DNA of 64,000 nucleotides from Opisthorchis felineus (Eukaryota; Platyhelminthes; Trematoda; Opisthorchiida; Opisthorchiidae), in contig SJOL01003772.1 of NCBI GenBank assembly GCA_004794785.1, forward strand, positions 149,976-213,975, read 5' to 3'. The notes below the pieces were generated by a model, which saw only the letters and a program-made list of their open reading frames with translations, ran no database searches and had not been told where the DNA came from. Position numbers and translations under genes: made by a program. Each line of letters opens with the position of its first letter. Position 1 is the first letter of the stretch. Of this stretch, positions 26,086-39,300 are shown in pieces.

Positions 26086-28159
26086 ACAAATAAACAACCC
26101 CCCTAGCAAGTACAACCTTCCCATCCCACGAGATCTACTCCGGGTCGTCCAATTATTCGGCCCAATTATTCTCCAATTACTGCCCATGGAAACTGACGTC
26201 AATTCCAAAATTGTCATTAGCATGATTACATCCATGACATTTACAAACATGACATCGTCACCGGTGTACTTTAACTTTCCAGTCGGTCGGCCACTGAAAG
26301 GATAACTTGGTTTCTGCTCAAGAACTCCACAGTGAAACCGATGGTCAAATTACTGTGGACCCGAAATTAGAAACTAAAGTTCAGATTTTTCCCCCTCATC
26401 ACAACAGGTGAGGGAACTCAATAAGACTGGATTCAAACACCTGGGTTCCACCAACGGACCAGCCAAGTTCCAGGTGTGAAACATAGTGCTAAGTATGCAT
26501 TCACGCAGCTGAACATGTGGAGAAATAAGATGATTCAACATACAAAACTTTGGGTCTTTAAAGCTTCGGTCCGCCGAGTACTAATTTACACCCAACGAAT
26601 TGGTTTCTAAAATCAAAAGATAACGGTGAATACCGGAATTTGAGGAAGTGTCCAATGACCACCACATAGATCAACAAGCGTTGTCACGGCCTAAGACGTT
26701 TACTTCATCTGTTCCACTGATGCCATCCACAGTATTACGAGTGTCTACAACGCCGCTGAAACTTCCATGTCAAGAGTGACGTTGGTGCATTGTGGAGGTG
26801 GCTCAGGACGGTCAGAGACGATAAGAAACAATCTGGTTTCGACTACTGCGAATTTCGTACGCATCGCTATTTAAGCGAGTATGGGTGTACAACTTGTGTG
26901 GAATTTCTGAAACTGGATGATTCTGTCCCAGAAGATAGTCACTTTAAGGTAAATGTAATTAATGTGTTAGCCCTGGGATCACACATCTGTCGACCGCACA
27001 TGAGCCGCTGAGGAATTTGAAGACAGCCTGCAGAAGAGCAGCCAAACTAGCTACCTCAATGCCTGGTTCTACAAACAATCACGTCATTAGTCACACTAGA
27101 CAAAGTGTAGAGGTGATAATATTACCAATAAACCCCTTTAATAGGATGCTGATTCTAAATGACACGAAACAGAATTGCAGAACTTGCGACAAGCAGCAGA
27201 GTCAAGGAAAACAGCGGTATTTGGTGAGGATGTTTGAGCACCGCCACTCAAAGAGTTGAAAAACGAAGCTCTAACCAGATTGGATTAGTGTGTAAATAAG
27301 CGACTCAGACGATGGCCCACGGCTCCTGCATTAAATTAGTGAAGAGATATCGCAATATTGAGGGAAGCTTCAAAGGGTGTCGCACACATTCGGTTTAAGC
27401 ACAAAATCTCATATTCGTATTGACCTAGATGGTCAGATGATTGTACCGATCAGTCGTACGTATCCGTTGCATTCTTCATCCCTATATTGCACACATTTTT
27501 GATGCTCCGCAGTCGGCTGCTGTTTATAGAGATGCCCAGAGCAATCAACTCACAAGATGCCACATAGTTTTCGAAAGGCGATGAACCCTGTGCCGACCCA
27601 GCAGCCTAGATGACCAGTAGGCGAACTGGGGCTGTCAACACAAGAAAACTTGTCTTCATCGGCTACTTTAATGTTCGTATGTTGTTAAGTGATAGTAGTC
27701 AGAGAATACCTATGCGTGGTCTCCGGCTAGGTGTCTCATGCCTCTGTTAAACCAGTCTAACACACTCATACATCACTATTGATCTTTAAAACAGGATTGG
27801 ACATCTACTAGTGATTCGACCACGGTGGCCAGTGGACAATTCGAGCCTCTACTAGGCAGTAACAGTTTTTCGGCACGCGCATTGCACCCACAAAATGCAA
27901 ACACATCCTTCAGAACGTCCACCTTCTGAACATGCCTTTGGCAATTCAAGGAAAAGCATCGGTACTTGAATTAACTCGGATGGAAGTGTCTGGTGAAGTA
28001 AGTGTACGAATCTCAAGGGCCCGAATCTTGACCTTCACATTGCGTTACTTATGGAGCCTAAAGTGCATATCAGTGGACCTTGAATTATTCTGTGGTTTCC
28101 ATACAATGCCTCTACTAACTGATGATCTGAGGCATCTCAAGTATGTTACGGGTGTTGGA
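26086..28159. other. Probable decayed retroelement sequence, no gene
   Basis: Short scraps such as SVRRVLIYTQRIGF near 26568-26610 faintly resemble the RTE C-terminal region, but the sequence is too broken to call. No host exon recognised. Confidence 0.3.
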
Positions 28160-28705
28160 TGGCGTCGAAATCCCAACGAGGTGGTTAGGAAATGAATATT
28201 TGGTCGTGCAGCAGATACTTTAACCGCGGTAAACATCCGGCACCGTCAGCTGCGGTGGCTCAGTCATGTGCTGCGCATCCTAAAACATCACCTACCGAGA
28301 CAAGTGTTGTCTCCTGTGCCTCCTTCAGAATGGCGAAATTCTGCGAGGTAGACAACGGGCGACTTCGCAGAAGGGTGTGAGAGAGATCACGAAGAGCTTG
28401 TGTTGTTAGGGCGGTCTACCTTCCAGGACGAAGTTCCCATGACTGCTGCTGCATTCGGCTAAAGGCACCGCAATATATGGTGGCTAATCGATTTTAGTGG
28501 CATTCGTGCTGTCGGTTTCTTTCCAGACTGGCTGATTGAGCGTTTGGAGGTGTAGGCACCTCAGAATGTTTGTGGTAGGCTAGCATCAGGTCCTTCATTC
28601 ATCTAATCTTTAAGCTTTAAATATTATCAAACAAAAACTTTGTGGTTGTACGGCAGTGAAGTATGAGTAACAATTGATATTGCTGACTCTGATGATGATG
28701 ACCTA
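28160..28705 (+). mobile_element. RTE-B C-terminus and 3' end
   Basis: In frame the sequence reads RHRQLRWLSHVLRILKHHLP followed by a PPSEW block, the conserved C-terminus of the RTE copies here. The untranslated stretch after a GGAGGTGTAGGCACCTC block matches the 3' region of RTE-B copies at 41.9, 43.3 and 50.3 kb. It ends in a short gatgatgat tail at about 28690-28703. It is 5'-truncated and contains frameshifts. Confidence 0.75.
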
Positions 28706-30292
28706 TGAGGTCGCCTTAGCCTTGAATAACTACTCCTGCAGTGCATTCATACCTTGGGATCTTGTTTCGCATGGAATATGACATCTCGATTTAGAGGCAC
28801 TCTGTTGAGCTTAATTGCGTACGTAATTGCGGTCTACATACTTACGTCTTTAACGGATTTCACCGTCAAAGAAATTTTTCGCAAGCTGAAAAGCGTGGTC
28901 AATGATACGAAACACCGTCGATCGCAGGTAACTGGAATGCTTGTGCACGCTGACAGATACATTCATCCACAATATCCTGGAAAAGTCAGACCCGGGACAA
29001 CAATGTGAGACGGTGGCATCTGTCGACCTCTAGACCAATGATCTAGTCAATATTTTCAGCATCCTAAGCGGCACCTACTACCGTGCTATTCGAATGACTA
29101 GTCCGATTTAAACAAAATGGGCAAGAGGGGTGGACTGTTGGTCTGAGGAGCTAGGTCGAGGAACATGAGGAGATCCGGCCACAACCTCATGCGCTCGAGT
29201 CACGCTACACCTTACTACGAGACAAAACCAATGACCCCTGAAACGCATCAACTTCCTTCCACTAGGTTTCCAAACTAAGCTCTATAACAGCGCTGCACAA
29301 CTGAGACCCAATTGCTTGTGCAACCCTGGAAATCAGTTGGTCTCAGTGGTCCGCATTCAATGCACTCGGTGTAAATCAACGAGGTAAGGTTGCTGTTCAT
29401 TCACACCACCACGTTGAAGTTGTGTCGCTATCCGCTTGGATTCTACTGTAGTGAACGCAGTTTGTCAACTTTATTGTTCCTTCACACGTCGCACTAATAC
29501 CACTCATCACCAAGGCTGTTTACTCGACCTGTTTGGCTACATTCAGTTCGCTGTGCCCGGCAGAATAGAATTAGCCCTATATACCTAGGCCAGAAGACCG
29601 GATTAAGGGGAATCTATACATACCAACAACGTTTTCGTTAGTCATGCATACTTTATGTTGGGAGGAGGAAGGTGAAGTTTAGGGGAAGGCGAACCGGTGA
29701 AAAACGAAAACGAAAATTGGATTTACAACAAGCTGAAAGCGGTGGAACTTGAAAAGATCCCTAAGAGATGGTCAACAATGAAAAAAATCACGACTATGGT
29801 TTTGGAGAGATAAAAGTACAATATGGCAATTCGACTGAATGCAAGCGCAGAATGATATGACAATTGAGACCATCAACTGATAACTGTGCATATGTACTTT
29901 GCATGTTTGGTTGGGGAAGAAAAACCACAGCTATATCGGAATACATGCCGAGGATAATGATGCTGAACAGAAGTATTAAAAAAAACAAGTACTGAAATGA
30001 GGATTAGTCCAGGCTGTTCGGAAGCCTACCTGGACGAGTAACGAACAAAATCGCCAAGAGGTAATCAGTCAATGTGCAATCGTTGCGACCAGAAAGGGAG
30101 ATAGCGGCATGTCTCGTTGTCGAAGTAAGAACATCTGGTAGCATTTCTGGAAGTACGTCGCTGTCCGAAAGCTGTATTGCTGTACTCATATAAAGTAACT
30201 GCAGGAAGTCATGTTTTAAACAGGCGACGAAGTGATCCAGGGAAGGATGGATATATATCACTTGACCTGGCGGGATAGCAATGGTGAAAACT
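28706..30292. other. MAEA 3' flank; one weak exon candidate
   Basis: The minus-strand sequence right of about 29470 is the probable 3' UTR of MAEA. On the plus strand, 28793-28926 is an open block between a GATTTAG acceptor and a CGCAG/GTAACT donor. It would encode a hydrophobic stretch (LIAYVIAVYILTSL) followed by a basic one. I do not recognise it. Confidence 0.35.
29470..29475 (-). terminator. Candidate poly(A) signal for MAEA
   Basis: tttatt on the plus strand reads AATAAA on the minus strand. By eye it is the first canonical hexamer downstream of the MAEA stop codon, about 820 nt away. A closer non-canonical signal cannot be excluded. Confidence 0.3.
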
Positions 30293-30391
30293 CTATAGGA
30301 TAAACACTCGCTGCACTTCAGAACTCTTGAACCGTTTACCTGACCGTGGACACGTGATCATTCCATCTGGGCCAGTGAGTTCAGCGATTCC
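30293..30391 (-). CDS. MAEA: MAEA exon 9 (C-terminus)
   Basis: 99 nt including TAG. After a CAACTTTCAG acceptor it encodes [20 protein letters not shown] and then the conserved end QRVFIL. It is short but matches the family VxCPRT...EKVxI ending in order and phase. Confidence 0.94.
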   Translation of the reverse strand, partial: GIAELTGPDGMITCPRSGKRFKSSEVQRVFIL

Positions 30392-33300
30392 CTGAAAGTT
30401 GGAAATAGGCTATATTGATTAATTGATATGATTGATATGAGCAACTTAACGAAGTAAACCTAGATTTGGGAAAAGATCCTAAGGACATTGTGGTCAATGA
30501 AATCTACATTATTCCTACAACGTACGTATTACGCATGCATAACCACCGTTTACAGAACAGGGCATTATTCCGAGTGATTGTTGGAGAAAGGGGGGCAGGC
30601 CAGGATATGGTAAAATAAAATGAAAGCAGCAACTGTCAAACTGAGTGCTGTGGGATCTTCCCACCTTACTGGTTGGGGTCCACATGATCTTACGTGCATG
30701 TGGTGGGAAACCCAGCACGACATGGCACGCAATCGATCCCAGTGGCGCGCATGCGGTACTACCAAACCAAAGTTCGCCTGTCGTTGTGCGACCGGCATAG
30801 TTCTGGCGAGGCTGGCAATGGATCCCACTGACGGTATCTTACTCTGACACGATGCTCAGATGTGTTTATTTTAATGCTGTCCAAAGTTGTAGGCACCTCA
30901 TCCTCGATCGTCTTCCTTAAGGACACAGGACTTCTTCGCACTAAGTCCCCTACGTTTCTCTTTTCTTTCCACACTTTACTTAAGCTTTTTTTCCATCATG
31001 GTTGTATGGCGATTACGCACCAGTACGTATTACTGGTGCATTGCTGTCAATGGTGATGAAGAATGGCGAATTCGGTTTCTCTTGCTCGAAATGAAAATGA
31101 AATAGTTCAGCTGTAACACCCTTTCGGTGCCTAGCTGCCATGCCAGCGAAAGGAGGCACGAGGGCTGGGATACCACCAGATTGCCCAAGCCTAGACAAGA
31201 GGAGTCGAGATGCAGAGGTCGGGTTCGAACCACGGACTGTCTGATCAGTAAATCTGCGCTCTAACCACTGAGCCATCTCACTCCCCCTCTTGCTTGAAGG
31301 GATTAGCAGCCAAAATCAACCACCGCAACGGATGTTAGTTAACTTATATTCTCCCGCAAGCTACTCACTGACTCGACAGTTTTCTCGCAAGTGACAATCC
31401 ACGTCGTGTGATCGACTGTCACTGGAATTCGCAAATGATGTAACAAGTATATGAAACGTGCCCTACAAGTAGGCAATCTACTGGGCGAATATTATAATCA
31501 ATGAGCACTACCTAGCACAGCACTTTCAATTTCATAAAAGCACTTCGTCCAGACCTGTATTATGCACAGCAATGCCGTAATGAGTCAAGAGACTGCACAG
31601 GCAGCTGTCTTATGTTCTACGAGACCTATCCTGTGGATACCTTAAGGACGCTCTTCGAGACACGGCGAGATCAAATCTGGTCAGACTGTAAAATTCGTTC
31701 ACGGGGTTCAAAAGTCTTATCAACATTATAAGCCATTGCACGTGGAAAGCAACGAACCTTAGTATATGACTACAGATCACTGAACTCATTTGTGTACCAG
31801 TTAAGGTGTACAACACAGTTTGGTAAAAAATGTACATGGGGAACACGATCATACAGTAATAGCATTGAAGAGCAGTTGGTATCGGAAAGGACTAAAAACT
31901 ACCCGCTGTTGCCAATTTCGTCACCAACGAGTAGATATTAAGCGACTAAATATTTTCCCGTGGTTCAGTTGCTTCCAGTTTTGATTGAGTTGCAACGTGC
32001 TGAAGGTTCAATCGACTCCCGCAAACTGAGTCACCGTTGACATCCTCTTCTTCCGCACTTTCATCGAAGCAGTATGATCCTAGGTAATAGTTGTTCTCTT
32101 CGTCTTCCGTACACGCGCTTTCATTTGGACAAAAACAAGTGCAGTTATACCCTCCTGAAAAGGCTACCACTCATAAGGAACGAAATTCAGCTGGTCTATT
32201 TAAACTTCTCTTGAAAGATACGCGCTTCTTACAACCGATCGCTTCTGCTCGGTCCCTTCATAGTGTTCCTCCAGAAGGGTGGGTGTGTACCTTACAGTGC
32301 TTAATGAGAATTTACATATCACATTGGTCCATAGAAAAGCCGTTCAGAGACGTCCCGACCTATGACGGGACACAAACGAACCGGGTACCACAAAACAAAC
32401 ACAACTACGAGAAAGCCTCATTTACAACAACGCTCGGAAGCTTGACATAGTCAATCCCACTCCTGGATCATTGTACACGTTAATTTGTACAGCATCAAAA
32501 ACAATCAAGTGACTGAAGATACTTACGGATGTCATGGTGAGAATGAAGATAACGAACAAAGATCGCGTGACATCAGCTTATCCATCAAGGGACGAGTATA
32601 CAATGCTGTGGTGCGTTCCCTATTACCATACGGGTCACCAACCTGGCTGCTGCGCACTGAGGACGTCAAAAAACTTCCAGTGTCTGACCATCGAAGTCTT
32701 TGGAGCGTTGCCTGAGTCTGGTGGGAACACTGAATCAGTAAGTTGAAGTACTTCGAATAGTTTTCCGAAGAGATAACTCACCCACGATAGAAAAACCGAT
32801 CACATTCCATAGATTGCGCTGGCTTGGTCACGTGGTCCGTACACCAAAGACCGACTTCCTCGAAGAGCCTTCTTTCACACAACCACGGGAAGAGTGGAAG
32901 CGAGCCAGGGGAGGTCAAACGATGACTTGGCACCGAAGTATGAAAGTTATTACCAGCGAACTCAGCTGTGCTAGTCATTACCGTCTTCCTGATTGGGGAA
33001 CTCTGAGACGGTACATATCAATGGTTAGAGATATTTTCAGACATGCCCCGGTCACCCCTTAGTGGCGTTCGTGCATCGAAGCTGTTGCCTTCAAGGCATA
33101 GCTCCCCTTCCGATCCCCCAATGAAAAGTCCACTGACACCAGTGTAGTTGCGCATCAATTGTATCCGAGATGGCTCAGTGGTTAGGGCGCAAAATGATCC
33201 GTGGTTCAAACCTGATCTCTGCATCTCGACTTCCCTGTCAAGGCTTGGGCAACCTGGCAGTATCCCAGCCCTCATGCTTTCTTCTGGTGACATGGCAGCT

Positions 33301-36300
33301 AGGCACCGAAAGGGTGTTACAGCTGAACGATTTGTATCCGCTACCGCCCCATTACGTAGATATCTACGATACCTTCCCAAATCATCGGTGAAGGAAACTG
33401 TGACAGCTAGAACTACTGTACGGTAGGTATGCAGTTTTTACAGCTGATGATGATGATGACTCCATCACTGATCGACTTGCGTAACCTTTGCCTACAATTC
33501 CACCGGCGAACGTACCTAGCCATGTTCCTGATTTCTGCGTAGTTCCATAAGAATTTTTGATGTATTAACCACGATGAAGCATCACAGAAAACAATCTTTA
33601 GTCACTGCTTCCGTACTAATCGACAAATGCGAACGCGACAACCGATTACCTGCAGAAGTGATGTTTAAAGTTGTATAGACGGCGCTACTCACACTCCTCA
33701 GTGGTATATACCCGTCACACATGCCACCCTCTCAAGGTCGAGAAAGCCCAGTGGCTAAGACGCGAAGTTAACGACCACAAGGTCCGTCGATGCTCGAAAA
33801 GCAGTTATTGATCTGAGGGGCGCACCTGCTGACGCGACATGTGACTAGTACCGTCTTTATACAAACGGATGCTAGGTGTACAATGGCGAGACCCCCACTT
33901 TGTTGGCGAGCGTCAAGATAATATCTGCACATTAAAAAAAGACGGGAAAGGATCAAGATAAGTAAATTAGAGCCAGTTCTGGAAGTGGCTCGGAGGTAGA
34001 GAGAAATGAACATCAGTGGCATGCAGTAAGGGTAACAATATCCCCTTTGTAACAATGTTATCAATCGTCTTTCGGCAGTTATACACTTTCAGTCCGCAGC
34101 TGCCATGCAACCTGTAAGAAGCACGAGAACCAAGATACCGCCTAGTTGCCAGAGTCTAGACAGGAGAAATCAAGTATCCAGGGTAAGTTTCGAACCACGG
34201 ACCGATGGTCAAACACTGACAGCTTTTGCATGTCCTCTGCGCGGAAAGGTCACGCTTCTGATCCACAAAGCAGTATGGATCGTACGACCGCAGTGTATAC
34301 TCTGACCTTGACAGACATAATGAAATAATGCCCTGGCCGCGGTAATGAGTTTTGGGTCTGATCAGTAGCAGCATTTTGCACTCTGCGGCAGAATTAGTTA
34401 GGCTATTTAAAATGAATTGCATGTTTGAAAGATTTGAACCAAGAAGAACAATATCGTTTACATACTCAATGTCTGTGGGCGAACCTCCCAGGAACATTTC
34501 GACTCTTCGGGGTTTCAGAGGTAGGCAGAAGAATTGCAAGTAACAGATCAATAACAGAGTTGAATAAGAGTGGCGAGAAGCGGCAGCTTTTTTTACATCA
34601 CTGGACGTGGCGAACTCAGGCGATAGCTTACTGTATACTCGTACGCATCCATAGGAGTTCGCGTACAGTGCCCTCATAAGGGATTTAGACCTGGAAGAGA
34701 TATCTTTGGTCGCCAGCCACTGCCAAAGTTTCTGACGATCGAGAGAATCAAAAACAGCCTTCAGATCAAGAAAAACGACCAACACAGGACGTTTGAAAGA
34801 GTGATTCTGTTCAAGAATCTGTTTTTAATGTAAAGATATGGTCAATGCATTCTCGACGAGAGCGAAACCCCGCTTGTTTCCCACGAGGTGTCATTCACTT
34901 ACAGTACTTTTCAAGTTTGTTTGTTTGGTGCTTTGTGTTTTATACAGAAAAAATCCTCGAAGCGAATATTCTTACATAAAGAATGGCCCAATTGTTATAG
35001 CAATGGTAAATTTCTTGTCAAGTGGGTCCATCGTTGATTCTTCTCATACCCATGTCCTGAAACAAAAACGGGTCAGTTTCCATGCATGAACGACATCTAC
35101 TACATCAAAGATTTCTTTCCTCATGTCCCTTCTAAACGTAGAGCGCCAAAACGATGCACTTTCTAGCAATTTGATCCTTTGCCCTCTGACTACAGTTCAG
35201 TAGCGATTATTCAGCCAGTAGAATCAGTGTCAATGAGCACAGCTCACTATAACAATCCACGGTCTCATACACCGAAACCAACTGATCTAGGGAACAGTTG
35301 TACAGGGGTAATTACCGACCAGTGGGATCCAAATACTAGGAATGTTCGAGCAGCAAGAGCAGCAAAGAAACAAATTACCTTCTCGCTGTACACGTAACCG
35401 TTTGGAAGTGACATTGGAAGGTTGTGCTCGTTCATCGGCAGACCCGTCTGGTAGCAGGTCAGCACCGAATGGTCATGTCGTCCAAAAGGCAGTGGGACAG
35501 CCAACTGGTTGATCAATGGGTGACAGACTGCACAATCCCGGTGTTGCGATTTCGAGTCATAACATTGACTGTATAAGCGCAAAGTTTTGTTATAAGGAAT
35601 AGGACCATTGTCGGAAGACGGCACGGAAAACGGCAACTGTCACGCAAGAAGTACAGCAAAACATTCTCAAACGGTTTTCAGAGCACAAATGACATAGCTG
35701 GATCGCACAGTTCGTTATAGTGAACTACACTACAATGCGTCCAAAACAATACCTCAAGGCACACAAAAAACAGCGTTTCATTCAAAATGGTCTGCATCAT
35801 GTGGAAGAAAAGGCATCCCGATATAGTGGATAGGTTGGTGGTTACTTGCGGTTAGAACACAAGTATGGCTACGTTGTTGGTCATTGACACGTCCGACACA
35901 CGAACAAATTGTGATCGGTTAGCATCTGTACTTAAGAGTTTCCACGCTGTTTCAGTCGTTTCTGTATTTGTGCGATTACTAGCCAGTAGAGGCGGAGTGA
36001 GAATAATAATACTTGCTGAACTTGCGTTCTAGTTATAGGCGTTGATTGTCGTGCTTTTCGTAGTCGAATGACTTTGCTAGGAAATCGCAGCTTTATTTAC
36101 GAGTAGCTGAATAAACCAATCTATACCTTCTCACAGGGTCATACAGCACGTGAGCAGCTAAGCGGTCACGCTTTCGGGGACAGTAAAAAACACGCAAAAG
36201 GCACGTGACACAGTGCAACAAAAACAAAAGGATACTGCGTTTTGATCACAGATATACCAGCATTGACGATCAGTTGGAACGGGGAGTAGGCCGGATAGGA

Positions 36301-39300
36301 ATAGAAATCCATTAGAACTTCGTGGGCGCGCTTGACAATCCATTTTTCCGTCAAGTTGTTGTATTCCTGGAATAATAAGTATGGATAAAAAATTACTAAG
36401 TACATTTCACTATTATGGTCTATAGCACCAAACTACGGGCATCAAAGGTAGTTAGTTATCTGTATTTGGCAAGTTTGCGGGCTGAGTTCGGGCCATCGAG
36501 GTTTTCAGTGACACAGCACAACCTATGGAATCACCTCAGTGAAGTCATCTGGTATATACAGGGAGGCTCTCATATAAGTGCACAACAGGGCTTGACCTAA
36601 GAAAAAAATTGATGACGAAATCCTATTCGAATAGACAGTTGCAGTTATGTTTACTTCTTTAGAAACGTTAGTGAAAAGAAGGTCAGCAACAACATCAGTG
36701 TCACAATCTGCGAAAACCGATACTAAACAAGGGTTGTTCAACTATGGGGTTAACGAAGTAATTCTTGTGCTGCGTGAGTGTGCGAGCAGTAGCTGAGGTC
36801 TTGGAAGACACACTGAACAAAAAAACTACTTAACGTGGTACCAAACAGCGAACTGGAAATTCAAAGCAACGTCAAATTACGCATAGTCACGTGACGTTTG
36901 TTAACCCAGGTCAGTCGAGTGATTGGTTTAAAATTGATTCCTACGCAAAAACAGCTGATTGGTGACATGTTAAAGTGCTAGTCGTATAGATCGGCACAAC
37001 TATAGAGACACTCGTTAAATAAAGCGTGTTTTAGGACAGTGGATGTCACACCGCCGGGCGCCTCATGTTTGAAATAGAAAAGATTCAACAGTATGCGCTT
37101 TCGAGATCGTCATCATATATGCGTTCAGCATTGTGGTCTAAAGTGATAAACATATGAAACTTACTGCTTTGGCCTGGAGTTCTTCCGGTGTTCGCATAGC
37201 AAGCAAGACCATTGCTTGTCCCAGTTTGGTGGCTTTATACTCATCCGGTTTCTTGATTGAGCTCATGTATTTCCTTGCGTGTCTGAAAGGGAGTAACATG
37301 GTGTTTTTGAAAAGGCAACACGGAGTGACAGCCCTGCTAGGAAAGATTTGGGACGAAAACAAAATGCCAGTGGAATTGAAAGCGCCGTCGATAATTCTAG
37401 CCTCTAAAAATGGCGCAAGAACGTCATGCGACAAACATCGTGGCATCAGTCTGATAACCGCCGAATCCAAGGTGCCCTCTGGCATTATTTGGCGCAGGTT
37501 GATCGACTAGCGGGAGGGAAACTCGTGAGAACGAAGCTGGGCTTCACCCAGACTGAGGATGAGGCGACCATATCTTTACCTTAAGACAGGTTCTTGAGCA
37601 GTGCCAATCTTTTAAACGTCCTAAGCTGATCGTCTTTCTTGGGATCAAGGCTACTTTTGATAGTGCTGATTGTCAGAAATCTTCCAAATGTACATCCATT
37701 ATGAGGGCACTGTATGCGAACTCCTATGGACGCCTACGGGTATGCAGCAAGCTTTCGCCTGAGTTCACCACGTCCAGTGACGTATGACAAGGCTGCCTTC
37801 TCTCACTATTCCAGTTCAACTTTGTTACTGATCTACTGTTTGATATTCTTCTGCCTGCCTCTGAAACATCAGGGACCGAAATGCTCCCGGAACGTTCGCT
37901 CACAGACATCCAGTATGAGGACGATATTATCCTTATTGGTTCGGGTCCCTTAAGTAACCTAAATAACTCTGCGCACGGTTTGGCATACACTTCACACCTG
38001 CAGAGATGGCTCAATGGTTAAGGCGCCAGCTTACAAACCGCAAGGTCCGTGGTTCGAACCCGACCTCTGCTTCTCGACTTCCCCTGTCTAAGTTTGGGCA
38101 ACCTGGCAGTATCCCAGCCCTCGTGCTTCCTTCGGGTGGCATGGCAGTTAGGCACCGAAAGGGTGTTACAGCTGGACGGTTTTTTTCACACCTGCAGTGC
38201 TGCTACAAGACTGGGTGGGATCAACCCCTAATCTCATGCTTCCAGACGACGTGGTAGATAATTTTTTTACCTGGGCAGCTGTATAAGTTCCGGTGGACTG
38301 ACTGGGGACACCATTACTTCTGGTATCGGGAACGCCAGGACAGCGTTTGCCAAACTGCAACACTTATGTAGCCGGCTTGACATCAGTCTGTCTGTCATTG
38401 GCAGAGTATACACAGCAGTAGTGCGATCCATACCGCTTTATGGATCAGAGACGTAGCCTCTACACGCAGAAGGCATAAGAAAGCTGTCAGGGTTTGATTA
38501 CTGGTATCTCCGAAGCATTGGCCAGTTCTGGTGGGAACATCGGATTAACAATGCTGAGGTACGCCAGATGGTTTTGGGGAAAAGGATCTTTCCCACGATG
38601 GATGAACCACTCATGCTTCATAGCTTAATCTGCTTAGGACATGCACTTCACATGCTAAAGGGCCATCTACCTCACAGAGCTCTTTTCACTCAGCCCTGTG
38701 CTGAGTGGAATTGAGCGAGCGGTGGAGAGTCTATGACCTGGCAACGAAGTATGAAAAAATCCACCAGTAAACTTAGTCGGGTCGACAACTGCCGCCTCCC
38801 TCGGACCCTAGGACTCAACTCACCAATGGTTAATGAACTTGGAAGACAAGGCTCGGTCACGCAGACAGTGGCACTCGTGCATCAATGCTATCACCTTTAG
38901 TGCGCAGCCGACCAGTTTCCGAACTAACTGAACATGTCACTGACTCCAGTGCTTGGCTGTATCTTCAACTCTCTCTCTCATTTTCCGGTGGTCGAAACCG
39001 TAACAGCTGGAACAAACGTACCCTGAGTACACGGGTTGTAACTGATAAACTCAACTGAACAAGCAGTGAATGGTAAACTGATCGCCAATAACGAACGACT
39101 GAAATAAGCTGAAGGGATATTTGAGTGCCAAGAGCACATGAAGCTGAACAATTTCGGCGCATCACATGGGTGTTTATCAGATGTTTATCACGACAGTTGT
39201 ATGGGAGAATAAGTAGACGGCGAAAAACACCTAGTCGAGCCAAAGATCTGCAGGTGCAAAAACAAACCTCAGAAACTCAGTCTTGTTGCACGAACTGTCG

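Noticed and set aside
31013..31276. Minus frame starting MAQWLERRF as a protein-coding gene
   Set aside because: It is the translation of the tRNA-derived SINE. The same frame recurs at 38.0 and 54.5 kb and tracks the repeat, not a gene.
31085..31284. Functional tRNA gene
   Set aside because: A and B boxes are present, but I could not lay out a proper cloverleaf with a matching acceptor stem, and the sequence continues into the SINE body.
32330..32400. Minus-strand [10 protein letters not shown] segment as the MAEA C-terminus
   Set aside because: The phase is wrong and the family pattern fits poorly compared with 30293-30391.
35040..35090. Alternative last exon of MAEA after a TTTTTGTTTCAG acceptor
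   Set aside because: It gives only a short tail ([12 protein letters not shown]) without the conserved ITCPR...VFIL end, which is found at 30293-30391 in the right phase.
37138..37485. 115-codon minus frame as one exon
   Set aside because: Only 37165-37282 matches MAEA; the rest is antisense to an RTE-A fragment.
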